64,000 nucleotides of DNA from Clavibacter michiganensis (GCA_002150995.1 MDHJ01000001.1:2294001-2358000), one strand, 5' to 3'. Counted from the stretch's first letter, positions 18,073 through 26,308 are shown. The notes: generated from the sequence alone by a model not told the origin. Translations and numbers: made by a program.

Positions 18073-18603
18073 CTAGGCGGTGCCCGGGCGGGGACCCTGC
18101 GGGGCGGCGTCGTCGCCCGCGGGGGCGACGGGCTGGGCTGCGGCCCGGTCGCGGATCCGCGTGGCGGCCTCCCGGGGGAAGGTGCTGCGCACGAGGTGAC
18201 GGGTGCCGTCCGCCGACTCGATCGACACGGCGGGGCCCGCGTCGAGCAGGATGGCGGACCCGCCGCCCGGCAGGGCCCGCACGCCGATGCCGCCGACCGT
18301 CCGCGGCCGGAGGTGGTCGACGACCGTGCAGTCCGAGATGGACGCGTAGGGGATGCGGATGCGCCGCAGCGGCACGAGCGCCACCTCGACCTCGTCCGAT
18401 TCCAGCGTGATGCGGATGCGGAGCGAGCCGACGACGGCGCCGACGGCGAGGAGCACCAGGCCGACGACCACGCCGACCGCCCGTCCCCCGGTGGCGATGA
18501 CGACCACGAGGCCGAGCACCGCGACGACGAGCCCGACGAGGCGGACCGCGCGCGGGGCGGGCGTGGTCTGGCGGAAGCGCGCGTCGGGTGAGGGCGTGGT
18601 CAC
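18073..18603 (-). CDS. membrane-anchored bacterial PH-domain-like protein
   Basis: The 176-residue product has a cytosolic N-terminus, two membrane helices (residues about 19-60, VRLVGLVVAVLGLVVVIATG and a second), and then a beta-rich domain reading IRITLESDEVEVALVPLRRIRIPY. This resembles the small PH-like (DUF3093-type) domains common in actinobacterial membrane proteins. It ends in an Ala/Pro-rich tail. Function is unknown. The GTG at 18603 is the only reasonable start. It is immediately upstream of lspA on the same strand and probably shares its transcript. Confidence 0.7.
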   Translation of the reverse strand: MTTPSPDARFRQTTPAPRAVRLVGLVVAVLGLVVVIATGGRAVGVVVGLVLLAVGAVVGSLRIRITLESDEVEVALVPLRRIRIPYASISDCTVVDHLRPRTVGGIGVRALPGGGSAILLDAGPAVSIESADGTRHLVRSTFPREAATRIRDRAAAQPVAPAGDDAAPQGPRPGTA

Positions 18604-18640
18604 GCCCTCACCCTAGGTGCGCGGGAGCCGATCGGGGCCG

Positions 18641-18701
18641 TCCGCGCGACGCGGGTGTCCGCACGACGCGGGCGTCCGCGCGACGCGGGCGTCCGCACGA
18701 C
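18641..18701. repeat. 17-bp tandem repeat, 3.6 copies
   Basis: The unit TCCGC(G/A)CGACGCGGG(T/C)G recurs at 18641, 18658 and 18675, with a fourth partial copy from 18692. The copies alternate at one purine position. The array fills most of the short gap between the stop of the DJ-1 gene and the start of the PH-domain gene, so it lies in the PH-lspA promoter side or transcript leader. Confidence 0.85.
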
Positions 18702-18704
18702 GGG

Positions 18705-19271
18705 TCAGGCGTGCTGCTCGTCGTGCTCGCCCTCGGCGATCTCCTCGATCAGCTTCGCGCAGAACGCGGGCAGGTCGTCCGGGTTCCGGCTCGTGACGAA
18801 GCCGCTGTCGACCACGACCTCCTCGTCGACCCACTCGGCGCCGGCGTTCCGGAGGTCGGTGGCGAGCGTCGGGAACGAGGTCATGCGGCGGCCGTCGACC
18901 ACGCCGGCCTCGATGAGGATCCACGGCGCGTGGCAGATGGACGCGACGGGCTTGCCTGCCGTGAAGAAGGCCTTGGCGAAGGCGACCGAGTCGGCGTCGA
19001 CGCGGATGTCGTCCGCGTTCACCACGCCGCCCGGCAGCACGAGCCCGTCGTAGTCCGCGGCGTCCGCGTCCCCGACCTGCACGTCCACGTCGAACGTGTC
19101 GGCCTTGTCGATGTGGTCGAGGCCCTGCACGGTGTCCGCCTTCGGGGACACGAGGACGGGGGTGCCGCCCGCCTCCTGCACGGCCTTCCACGGCTCCGTC
19201 AGCTCGACCTGCTCGAAGCCGTCCGTCAGCAGGAAGGCCACCTTGCGGCCCTGGATGCTCTCTCCGGTCAT
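18705..19271 (-). CDS. DJ-1/PfpI family protein (type 1 glutamine amidotransferase fold)
   Basis: The 188-residue product begins KVAFLLTDGFEQVELTEPW, with the family's acidic residue next to the active site (the E of FEQVEL). The nucleophilic elbow is VASICHAPW with the catalytic Cys-His pair, preceded by DYDGLVLPGGVVNAD. PfpI-like proteins act as proteases, chaperones or deglycases of glycated molecules, usually in stress responses. The C-terminal tail is acidic (EEIAEGEHDEQ). The ATG at 19271 follows a strong GAGGAGGAA site. It lies near Dps and other stress genes. Confidence 0.92.
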   Translation of the reverse strand: MTGESIQGRKVAFLLTDGFEQVELTEPWKAVQEAGGTPVLVSPKADTVQGLDHIDKADTFDVDVQVGDADAADYDGLVLPGGVVNADDIRVDADSVAFAKAFFTAGKPVASICHAPWILIEAGVVDGRRMTSFPTLATDLRNAGAEWVDEEVVVDSGFVTSRNPDDLPAFCAKLIEEIAEGEHDEQHA

Positions 19272-19324
19272 GTGCGTTCCTCCTCGTGAGAGTGGTGCCG
19301 CCCGGTCGGACGGCGCTCTCGACG

Positions 19325-20227
19325 CTACGCCCGCGCGGCGCCGTCGACCCGGGTGCGGAAGACGTTCACGGGACGTCCGGAGACGGCCGTGTCGATGGCG
19401 AGGATCCCGCCCGAGAGCGGGTGCTCCTCGAGGTCCTCCTCGGTCATGTTCTCCCGCGCGGTGCCGATGACGAGGGTGCGGAGGTCGGGGCCGGCGAACG
19501 CGACCGAGGTCACGTTCGGCGCGGGCACCTCGAGCTCGAGGTCCTTCGTGCCGTCGGGGGCCCAGCGGATCACCTTCCCGGCGCCGTAGACGCCGTTCCA
19601 GGCGTACCCGTCCGCGTCGAGCGTCAGGCCGTCGCTCATCTCGCCGTGGATCCACCGCTCCGGCTCCCCCAGCTCGCCGTCCTCCGAGTAGGGCGCGCGG
19701 TAGACCGTCTGCGCGGACGTGTCGGTGAGGATCATCGTGCGGCCCCCGTCGGTCCACTCGAAGCCGTTCGCCGTGCCGACGCCGCCCAGGAGCGTGCGGA
19801 GCGCCCCGGAGGCGTCGACGGACCAGATCGCGCCGTCGGGCTCGCCCTCGGTGACGTCCATCGATCCGATGACGAAGCGCCCCGCGGGGTCGCACTTGCC
19901 CTCGTTGAGGCGCATCCCGTCGTGGGCGTGGTCGACGCGGGCCAGCTCGCGGGTGATGCGGCCGCGGGCGTCCACCAGCACGATCCGGTCGCCGAGGCCC
20001 GCGACGAACCCGCCGTCGTCGGCGGGCTGGAAGGAGGCGAGCGGCGGCGGGAGCTCGAGGACCGTGTCGTCGGATCCGTCGGCCGCGCCGCCCCAGGGGC
20101 TCCGGTGCAGGGTGCCGGCGGTGATGTCGTTCCACATCACGTCCCCGGACGGATCCCACCAGAGGCTCTCGACGAGGATCGCGCGGACGTCGCGCAGGAC
20201 GCGGAGGTCGGAGGTGAGGACGGTCAT
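19325..20227 (-). CDS. SMP-30/gluconolactonase/LRE family protein
   Basis: The 300-residue product is a six-bladed propeller of the SMP-30 family. The metal ligands are recognisable: glutamate in LVESLWWDPSG, asparagine in GGVGTANGFEW and aspartate in GEMSDGLTLDADGYAW. The NEGKCDPAGRFVIGSMD segment is also typical. Members hydrolyse sugar lactones or related esters in the cytosol with a divalent metal. The precise substrate is not visible. Start is the ATG at 20227. It is divergent from Dps across a 268-base gap in which I found no clear operator. Confidence 0.9.
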   Translation of the reverse strand: MTVLTSDLRVLRDVRAILVESLWWDPSGDVMWNDITAGTLHRSPWGGAADGSDDTVLELPPPLASFQPADDGGFVAGLGDRIVLVDARGRITRELARVDHAHDGMRLNEGKCDPAGRFVIGSMDVTEGEPDGAIWSVDASGALRTLLGGVGTANGFEWTDGGRTMILTDTSAQTVYRAPYSEDGELGEPERWIHGEMSDGLTLDADGYAWNGVYGAGKVIRWAPDGTKDLELEVPAPNVTSVAFAGPDLRTLVIGTARENMTEEDLEEHPLSGGILAIDTAVSGRPVNVFRTRVDGAARA

Positions 20228-20495
20228 GCGTCCAGCCAAGCACCGCCATGGGCCGGCGGGCAGGGGCCGCCCATCCGCTGGGCGAAGCCGCGGCCCCCAC
20301 CGGGTGCGCAACCTGCACGCGGACTGTGAGCGCCCTCACCGTTCGTGCGCCGCGGATGCGGCGGGCGTAGCGTCGAGGACAGGCCGGACGCCGCGCGATC
20401 GCGCGCCCGACCACGCGGGGCCATCCCACCGGATGCCGCGCCGCACGGATCGGGAGACCCCCGACCCCACGAGAACGAGAACCGAGGAGTCGCAC

Positions 20496-21056
20496 ATGAC
20501 CACGACCGTCGAACGCCCCACCAGCACCTCCGAGAAGGCCACCCAGCCCGAGGGCTCCAAGCCCACCAAGCGCCAGAACGCCGAGCGCGGCTTCAAGGCC
20601 TCGCAGCAGCTGCACGAGAACATGCAGAAGGTGCTCGTCGACCTCATCGAGCTGCACATCCAGGGCAAGCAGGCCCACTGGAACGTCGTCGGCAAGAACT
20701 TCCGCGACCTCCACCTGCAGCTCGACGAGATCATCGAGTCGGCCCGCGAGTTCAGCGACGACCTGGCCGAGCGCATGCGCGCGCTGCACGCGACGCCGGA
20801 CGGCCGCAGCGACACCGTCGCCGAGAACACCACGCTCCCCGAGTACCCCCAGGGCGAGGTCGACACGGCCGAGACCGTCGACCTCGTGACCCAGCGCCTC
20901 GAGGCCGCCGTGCACACGATGCGCGAGGTCCACGACGACGTCGACGAGGAGGACCCGACCACCGCGGACCTGCTCCACGGCTTCATCACCGCGCTCGAGC
21001 AGTACGCGTGGATGGTCTCCGCGGAGAACCGCCGCGTCGGATCCGCCGCCGAGTAG
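20496..21056 (+). CDS. dps: Dps family DNA-binding ferritin
   Basis: The 186-residue product carries the Dps ferroxidase site between subunits: HIQGKQAHWNVVG supplies His, and the DLHLQLDEIIE segment supplies Asp and Glu. A lysine-rich, disordered N-terminal tail (EGSKPTKRQNAERGFKASQ) is suited to binding DNA. The protein should form a 12-mer that oxidises and stores iron and shields DNA during starvation and oxidative stress. The ATG at 20496 follows CCGAGGAG. It is followed by a strong terminator and by a stress-type SDR gene. Confidence 0.95.
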   Translation: MTTTVERPTSTSEKATQPEGSKPTKRQNAERGFKASQQLHENMQKVLVDLIELHIQGKQAHWNVVGKNFRDLHLQLDEIIESAREFSDDLAERMRALHATPDGRSDTVAENTTLPEYPQGEVDTAETVDLVTQRLEAAVHTMREVHDDVDEEDPTTADLLHGFITALEQYAWMVSAENRRVGSAAE

Positions 21057-21079
21057 CGAGCAGCGCCGACATCACGACC

Positions 21080-21109
21080 CGAGGGCCGCGCCACCAGGCG
21101 CGGCCCTCG
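21080..21109 (+). terminator. dps terminator
   Basis: CGAGGGCCGCGCC (21080-21092) pairs perfectly with GGCGCGGCCCTCG (21097-21109) around ACCA, 24 bases after the dps stop. Confidence 0.82.
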
Positions 21110-21169
21110 TCGCGTCACGACCGCGACACCGCATCGACCGCCCGCCACGGGCACAGGAAGGAGACCGGG

Positions 21170-21967
21170 ATGGATCTCGGGATCACAGGGAAGACCGCGC
21201 TCATCACGGGCGCCGACTCGGGGATCGGGTGGGAGACCGCCCGGATCCTCCTCGCCGAGGGCGCGACCGTCGTCCTCAGCGACCAGGACCAGGCGTCGCT
21301 CGACGCGGCCGCCGCGAAGCTCGACGGGGGCGACCGCGTGCACGCGTTCGCCGCCGACGTGACGAGCGTCGCCTCGCTCGACGAGCTGCACGCGAAGGTG
21401 CAGGACGCGGTCGGCGACATCGACATCCTCGTGCAGTCCGCGGGCATCACGGGGGCGCAGGGCCTCTTCCACGAGATCGACGACGAGGGCTGGACGAACA
21501 CCATCGAGGTCGACCTCATGGGGCCCGTCCGGCTCGTGAAGCGGTTCCTCCCGTCGCTGCGGAAGGGCGGCTGGGGGCGCATCGTCTTCCTCGCCTCCGA
21601 GGACGCCGTGCAGCCGTACGACGACGAGCTCCCCTACTGCGCGGCCAAGGCCGGGATCCTCGCGCTGTCGAAGGGCCTCTCGCGCAGCTACGCGAAGGAG
21701 GGCCTCCTCGTGAACGCGGTCTCGCCCGCCTTCATCCACACGCCCATGACCGACGCGATGATGGACAAGCGCGCCGACCAGCTCGGCACCTCGAAGGAGG
21801 AGGCGATCGACTCGTTCCTCGACGAGGAGCGCCCCTACATGGAGCTGAAGCGCCGCGGCGAGCCGACCGAGGTCGCGAACGTCGTCGCGTTCCTCTGCTC
21901 CGACCTCGCGTCGTTCGTGAACGGCTCGAACTACCGCGTCGACTCCGGATCGGTGGCGACGATCTGA
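21170..21967 (+). CDS. SDR family oxidoreductase
   Basis: The 265-residue product is a classical short-chain dehydrogenase: TALITGADSGIGWETAR (cofactor motif), LVQSAGITGAQ (the N-A-G-like motif, with Ser in place of Asn), catalytic Ser in IVFLASEDA, and YCAAKAGILALSKGL with the Tyr and Lys. It ends NGSNYRVDSGSVATI. The substrate is unknown. A good AGGAAGGAGA site precedes the ATG. Its stop overlaps the next start (TGATG), so it is coupled to the small DUF2945 protein. Position after dps and the resemblance to the SDR at 54996 suggest a stress role; that is inference. Confidence 0.92.
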   Translation: MDLGITGKTALITGADSGIGWETARILLAEGATVVLSDQDQASLDAAAAKLDGGDRVHAFAADVTSVASLDELHAKVQDAVGDIDILVQSAGITGAQGLFHEIDDEGWTNTIEVDLMGPVRLVKRFLPSLRKGGWGRIVFLASEDAVQPYDDELPYCAAKAGILALSKGLSRSYAKEGLLVNAVSPAFIHTPMTDAMMDKRADQLGTSKEEAIDSFLDEERPYMELKRRGEPTEVANVVAFLCSDLASFVNGSNYRVDSGSVATI

Positions 21968-22176
21968 TGGCCTCCCTGAAGAAGGGCGACCACGTCACCT
22001 GGAACACGCCCCAGGGCGAGACGCACGGGAAGGTCGTCGAGGAGAGGACGAAGGACTTCCAGCACGACGGGCAGCACTTCACCGCCTCGTCCGACGAGCC
22101 CGCGTACATCGTGGAGAGCGACAAGTCCGGCAAGACCGCGGCGCACAAGGGATCCGCGCTGACGAAGAGGAAGTAG
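21967..22176 (+). CDS. HVA1/DUF2945 TUDOR-like small protein
   Basis: The 69-residue product begins MASLKKGDHVTWNTPQG and continues HGKVVEERTKDF, then PAYIVESDKSGKTAAHKGSAL. This matches the hypervirulence-associated TUDOR-like family (DUF2945), small basic proteins with one SH3/Tudor-like barrel. The biochemical role is not established; the fold suggests binding to nucleic acid or protein. It overlaps the upstream SDR gene by one base and precedes a strong hairpin terminator, so the two form one operon. Confidence 0.88.
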   Translation: MASLKKGDHVTWNTPQGETHGKVVEERTKDFQHDGQHFTASSDEPAYIVESDKSGKTAAHKGSALTKRK

Positions 22177-22186
22177 GGCGCGCCTC

Positions 22187-22219
22187 CCTCGCGGGTACCG
22201 CCGACCGGTACCCGCGAGG
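22187..22219 (+). terminator. terminator of the SDR-DUF2945 operon
   Basis: CCTCGCGGGTACCG (22187-22200) pairs perfectly with CGGTACCCGCGAGG (22206-22219) around a five-base loop, 11 bases after the stop. Confidence 0.82.
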
Positions 22220-22257
22220 GGCGACCGCGGCGCGGGCCCGCACCTAGGCTGTGGCCG

Positions 22258-23502
22258 ATGGACACCGGGACCGCCGCCGCGACGCGCTCGTCGGCGACCG
22301 CGCGCCCGCCCCGGCACCGCGACGGCGTGGAGGTCGGCATCGACGCGGTCGTCGGCCTGGTGGTCGCGGGGCTCGCCCTCCTCCCGCCGGTGGACGTGCA
22401 GGAGGCCGGCCTCGCCGTCGCCGCGCTCGCGCTCGTCGCGATCGTCGTGCGCTCGGTGTTCCCCGGCGCCGCGCTGGTGCTCGCGTGGGCCATGGCGCTG
22501 ACGCAGTGGCAGATGGGCGAGCGGCCCGGCTTCGCCGACCTCGCCCTGCTCCTGGTGCTGTACGCGACCGCGCGGCGGGGATCCCGGGCGACGGCCGTGC
22601 TCGGCGCCGCCTCCGCGCTGGTCGGCGGGACGGTCGCGACCGCCTACCTCCTCCAGACGGGTGCGCGCTTCTCCCTGCTCACCCAGCCCGGAGGCCCCGG
22701 CAGCGCGCTCTTCGCGGCCGCACCCGTGCTCGCGCTCCTCATCGCATGGCTGTCGGGACTCGTGATCCGCGTCGTCCGCTCGCGCACGACCGAGTCCCGG
22801 CTGCGGGTTCAGGCGGAGGACACCGCGGTCAAGGCCGTCGACCTCGCGCAGACCGAGTCCCTCCGGGCCAGCATGGCGCGCGACGTGCACGACATCGTGG
22901 GGCACTCGCTCGCCGTCATCATCGCGCAGGCCGACTCCGTGCAGTTCCTCGACGACGAGGAGCTGATCCGCGGGGTCTCCGCCACCATCGCCGACACCGC
23001 GCGCCGCTCGCTCGCGGAGGTGCGCGAGGTCCTGAGCGGCACCAGCCCCGCGGGCGCCGACGACGGACCGCAGGACCTCGACGCGGTGGTCGCCCAGCTG
23101 CGCGCGGCGGGGGTGGACCTCGGCCACGAGGTGCGCGGCTCCCGCCGACCGGTGGATCCGGCGCGGCAGGTGGTCATGCGCCGCGTCGCGCAGGAGATGA
23201 CCACCAACGCCATGCGGCACGGCGCGCCCGGCGGCCGCATCCGGCTCCGGGAGACCTGGCGGGCCGCCGACGTCGTGCTCGAGGTCGAGAACGCCGTGCC
23301 GACGTCCGTGGACGCGGCAGCGACGCCGCACGGGGACGCGACCGCGCCCCGCGTCGGAACCGGGGTGGAGGGCATGCGCGCCCGCCTCGCCACCGTCGGC
23401 GGCGACCTCGAGGCCGAGGGCGTCGACCACCTGTTCACCGCCCGCGCGCGCATCCCCCTGCCGGGTGCGCGCCCCATCGCCGTGCCGGGAGGCCGCCCGT
23501 GA
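22258..23502 (+). CDS. sensor histidine kinase (HisKA_3 / NarL-type partner)
   Basis: The 414-residue product has about five membrane helices in residues 25-170, no large extracellular domain, and then a cytosolic kinase. The dimerisation and phosphoacceptor motif is MARDVHDIVGHSLAV with His211. The ATPase part includes QEMTTNAMRHG (N-box) and GVEGMRARLATVGG (G-box). This is the DesK/LiaS-like kinase class. It overlaps the response regulator gene (GTGA). The lack of an obvious input domain suggests that it senses membrane state or a small membrane-associated signal. Confidence 0.93.
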   Translation: MDTGTAAATRSSATARPPRHRDGVEVGIDAVVGLVVAGLALLPPVDVQEAGLAVAALALVAIVVRSVFPGAALVLAWAMALTQWQMGERPGFADLALLLVLYATARRGSRATAVLGAASALVGGTVATAYLLQTGARFSLLTQPGGPGSALFAAAPVLALLIAWLSGLVIRVVRSRTTESRLRVQAEDTAVKAVDLAQTESLRASMARDVHDIVGHSLAVIIAQADSVQFLDDEELIRGVSATIADTARRSLAEVREVLSGTSPAGADDGPQDLDAVVAQLRAAGVDLGHEVRGSRRPVDPARQVVMRRVAQEMTTNAMRHGAPGGRIRLRETWRAADVVLEVENAVPTSVDAAATPHGDATAPRVGTGVEGMRARLATVGGDLEAEGVDHLFTARARIPLPGARPIAVPGGRP

Positions 23503-24161
23503 TCCGCATCGTGCTCGTCGACGACCAGGAGCTGTTCCGCGGCGGCGTGCGCGTCGCCCTCGACGCCCAGAGCGACCTGGAGGTCGTCGGCGAGGCCGGT
23601 GACGGGCGCCAGGGGCTCGCGGTCATCGACGCAGTGCGGCCGGACGTCGTGCTGCTCGACATGCGCATGCCCGTGATGGACGGCCTCGAGACCGTCCGCG
23701 CCCTCTTCGACGGCTCGCGCACCGAGCCGCCGCGCGTGATCGTGCTCACCACCTTCGCCCTCGACCGGGCCTCCGCCACCGCGATCCGGGGCGGGGCGAG
23801 CGGCTTCCTGCTGAAGGACGCGACGCCCGCGTTCCTGGCCGCGGCGATCCGCGCCGTGCACGCCGGGAGCGCGGTGCTCGCACCCGACGAGCTCACGCAG
23901 CTGTTCGCGTCCGACGCCGTCGCGGCGCCGGCACCGCCCGCGCCGCGGGAGTTCCGTTCGCTGAGCGCGCGCGAGAAGGATGTCTTCGGGCACGTCGCGC
24001 GCGGGCTGTCGAACGCCGAGGTCGCGGCGCTCGAGTACGTCAGCGAGTCGACCGTGAAGACGCACGTGAGCAGCATCCTCGGCAAGCTCGCCCTGCGGGA
24101 CCGCGTGCAGCTCGTGGTGTACGCGCACGACCACCGGCTCGTGGAGCGCTCCGGCGCGTAG
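23499..24161 (+). CDS. NarL/FixJ-type response regulator
   Basis: The 220-residue product has a receiver domain (IVLVDDQELFR acidic pocket, phosphoacceptor Asp54 in VVLLDMRMPVMDG, Lys in GFLLKDATP) and a LuxR-type helix-turn-helix at about 145-210 (LSAREKDVFGHVARGLSNAE, then SESTVKTHVSSILGKL). It starts at a GTG whose last two bases open the kinase's stop codon, so the two are made together. Targets cannot be read from the window. Nothing adjacent looks like an obvious transporter target of a cell-envelope stress system. Confidence 0.94.
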   Translation: MIRIVLVDDQELFRGGVRVALDAQSDLEVVGEAGDGRQGLAVIDAVRPDVVLLDMRMPVMDGLETVRALFDGSRTEPPRVIVLTTFALDRASATAIRGGASGFLLKDATPAFLAAAIRAVHAGSAVLAPDELTQLFASDAVAAPAPPAPREFRSLSAREKDVFGHVARGLSNAEVAALEYVSESTVKTHVSSILGKLALRDRVQLVVYAHDHRLVERSGA

Positions 24162-24192
24162 CCCGTCGGTCCGGCTGCCGTCGCGCCGTCGC

Positions 24193-25578
24193 TCAGCCGC
24201 CGAGCGCGCCGCCGCAGCGGTGGAGGTCGGTCGCCAGCGCGTCGATCTCGGCGCGCGCCGTCTCCGCGGGGACGGAGGGGTCCACGTCCTCGGCCCAGAT
24301 GGTGAAGGCGACGCGGGTGCCGTCCGCCGCGTCCGCGATGCCGGTGAGGCCGTGCATCCGCGCGAGCGTGCCGGTCTTGCCGCGGATGCGTCCGGCGGCC
24401 GCGTCGGCCTCGCCCGTGAACCGGCCGCCCTCCGCGAGAGTGCCCGTGCGGCCGGCGACCGCGAGCCCGGCATCGACGATGGCCAGGTCGCCCTCGTGCT
24501 CGGCGACGTGCACCATGAGCCGGGTGAGGAGCTCGGCCGGCACCCGGTTCGCCTCCGCCAGGCCGGACCCGTCGACCAGCACGACGCCCTCCACCGGCAG
24601 GTCGAGGGCCGCGAGCGCCGCGGGCGTCCCGCGCTGGATGTCGGCGGCGGCGCTGCCCGATCCCGTCTCCACCGCGACCAGCCGGGCGAGCGTCTCGGCG
24701 AGGGTGTCGTCCGAGTGGGTGAGCATGTAGCCGACCAGGTCGCGGACGGGCGCGGACTCCACGGAGCCCAGCACCACGGATCCGGGCGGCGCCGTCACGA
24801 GCGCGCCGTCGGCTACCACTTCGTCGCCGAGGAGGGCCGCGAACGCGTCGGCCGCGCGCTGCACGGCGGCGGCGCCCCGGCGCGAGTACGCGACGGCGGG
24901 ATCGTCGCGGTCGCCGTCGACCATGAGCGCCGTGATGTTCGACATCGATCCGTCGCGCCGCGCCTCGAGCGGCCACTCGGGCAGCCAGGCCGGCCCCGAG
25001 AAGAGACTGCTGTCCACCTGCAGGCGGCGGACAGGGACGCCGGCGAGGTCCGGATCCGCGCGGCGGGCCTCGAGCACCTGCCGGGCGAGGTCGTCGAGGT
25101 GCGGGGCGCCGGGGTAGACGCCGTCGGTGCCGGACGGCAGGCGGCTGAGGGTGGGGTCGCCGCCGCCGACGAGCACCACCGTGTCGGCGCGCCCGCCCTG
25201 CACGACGCGGGTGGCGATGCGGCGATCGGGACCGAGCGCTTCGACGGCAGCCGCCGCCGTCAGGACCTTCATCGTGCTGGCGGTGGCGGCGGGCACGTCG
25301 CCGCGCACGTCGAGGACGCTCGCGCTCGCGCCGCCGCCCACCTCCGAGGCGGCGAGGTGCAGCGTCCCGGTGGACCAGCCGCCCGTGAGCGCGTCGACCG
25401 TGCAGGAGGCGGGATCGGCGGACGGGCCCCCGACGGGCGACGGGACGACGCCCGTGAGGAGCCCGGCGGCGACGACCGCGGTCGCGACCGCGGCGGCGAG
25501 CACGGCGTCCCGGCGGCGGCGGACGCGGGTGCGCCTGATGCGGGTGCGCCTGATGCGCTCGGGCCGGGATCGGGACAT
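24193..25578 (-). CDS. dacB: D-alanyl-D-alanine carboxypeptidase/endopeptidase (S13, DacB-type)
   Basis: The 461-residue product has an arginine-rich N-terminus (part of which is a repeated RRTR unit), a signal anchor (AVLAAAVATAVVAAGLLTGV) and the penicillin-binding S13 domain. The nucleophile motif is ASTMK with Ser101 and Lys104, and the third motif is IRGKTGTLARM. The second motif reads MLTHSDDTLAETLA, where the family usually has Ser-x-Asn; here the asparagine is replaced by aspartate. It should trim or cut peptidoglycan stem peptides outside the membrane. It converges with the response regulator gene, 31 bases away. Confidence 0.9.
   Translation of the reverse strand: MSRSRPERIRRTRIRRTRVRRRRDAVLAAAVATAVVAAGLLTGVVPSPVGGPSADPASCTVDALTGGWSTGTLHLAASEVGGGASASVLDVRGDVPAATASTMKVLTAAAAVEALGPDRRIATRVVQGGRADTVVLVGGGDPTLSRLPSGTDGVYPGAPHLDDLARQVLEARRADPDLAGVPVRRLQVDSSLFSGPAWLPEWPLEARRDGSMSNITALMVDGDRDDPAVAYSRRGAAAVQRAADAFAALLGDEVVADGALVTAPPGSVVLGSVESAPVRDLVGYMLTHSDDTLAETLARLVAVETGSGSAAADIQRGTPAALAALDLPVEGVVLVDGSGLAEANRVPAELLTRLMVHVAEHEGDLAIVDAGLAVAGRTGTLAEGGRFTGEADAAAGRIRGKTGTLARMHGLTGIADAADGTRVAFTIWAEDVDPSVPAETARAEIDALATDLHRCGGALGG
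25525..25554. repeat. 15-bp perfect tandem duplication inside dacB
   Basis: GCGGGTGCGCCTGAT occurs twice in a row (25525-25539, 25540-25554). In the DacB frame it adds five residues of the repeated Arg-rich n-region (RRTRI, RRTRV), so the length of this positively charged stretch may vary between strains. Confidence 0.85.
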
Positions 25579-25660
25579 GTCCCCAGGCTAGGGAGCAGGA
25601 GGCCCGCGGCCCTCCGTCCGGAGTGCTGGCGGCTCATGCGCGAGGACGAGACCGGTCGCC

Positions 25661-26269
25661 TCAGCGCAGCAGACCGCCCTGCTTCCCCGTCTCCGCCCAG
25701 GCCAGCGCGCGCGTCACGACGCGCTCGCTCACGTCGAGGACGCGGGCGATCTCCGCCGTGTCGCGGCCCTTCGACCGCTCCTCGATCGCGATCTGGAGCT
25801 TCCGTCGCGTGATGCCCTTGGGCAGCGACGGCAGCGCGGGCGGGGCGGGCGCGGCGGCGGGCGCCGTGGGCACGGCCTCGCCGGACCGGCGGCGGCGCTT
25901 CTCGGCCTGGGTCGTCGCCTCCACGGTGGCGAGCGCGAGCGTCACCGCGAAGAGGCCGCGGCCCGCCTCGGTGCCGGCCTCCAGTCCCTCACGGACGGCC
26001 CGGAACGCGATGCCGCGCGCCTCGAGGCCGTTGAGGATGCGGACCACGTCGGACGTGCCCGGCCCCAGCCGGTCGAGGCTCACCACGAGGAGCTCGTCGT
26101 TCTCGCGGAGGTAGTCGAGGGCGTCCTGCAGGCCGGGGCGCGGGGCCTTGGGGCCGCCCGCGACGTCGACGAAGATGCGCTCGCATCCGGCCGCGTCGAG
26201 GGCGTCGACCTGGTCCTGGTAGGACTCCTCGGCGCGCGCGACGCGCGCGTACCCGACGAGCGTGGTCAT
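25661..26269 (-). CDS. serine-recombinase-like protein with degenerate active site
   Basis: The 202-residue product has the resolvase N-terminal fold: LVGYARVARAEESYQDQVDA opens it and LLVVSLDRLGPGTSDVV matches the LDRLGR block. But the nucleophilic serine of Y-x-R-V-S is Ala11, and the second arginine of the LDRLGR motif is Pro70. A proline/alanine linker leads to a C-terminal helix-turn-helix (RRKLQIAIEERSKG, then TAEIARVLDVSERVVTRAL). It therefore probably binds DNA but should not cut it. No terminal repeats or transposase lie beside it. A regulatory or structural DNA-binding role is inference. Confidence 0.85.
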   Translation of the reverse strand: MTTLVGYARVARAEESYQDQVDALDAAGCERIFVDVAGGPKAPRPGLQDALDYLRENDELLVVSLDRLGPGTSDVVRILNGLEARGIAFRAVREGLEAGTEAGRGLFAVTLALATVEATTQAEKRRRRSGEAVPTAPAAAPAPPALPSLPKGITRRKLQIAIEERSKGRDTAEIARVLDVSERVVTRALAWAETGKQGGLLR

Positions 26270-26308
26270 GCGTGCTCCCTCTCGGCGCGTCCCCGCGTCA
26301 TGCTGCGA

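Noticed and set aside
18641-18701. CRISPR-like repeats
   Set aside because: The units are direct tandem copies without spacers, and no cas genes are present.
25661-26269. Resolvase as part of a transposon or integrated element
   Set aside because: No inverted terminal repeats, transposase, att-like duplication or change in base composition is seen around it, and its active site is degenerate.
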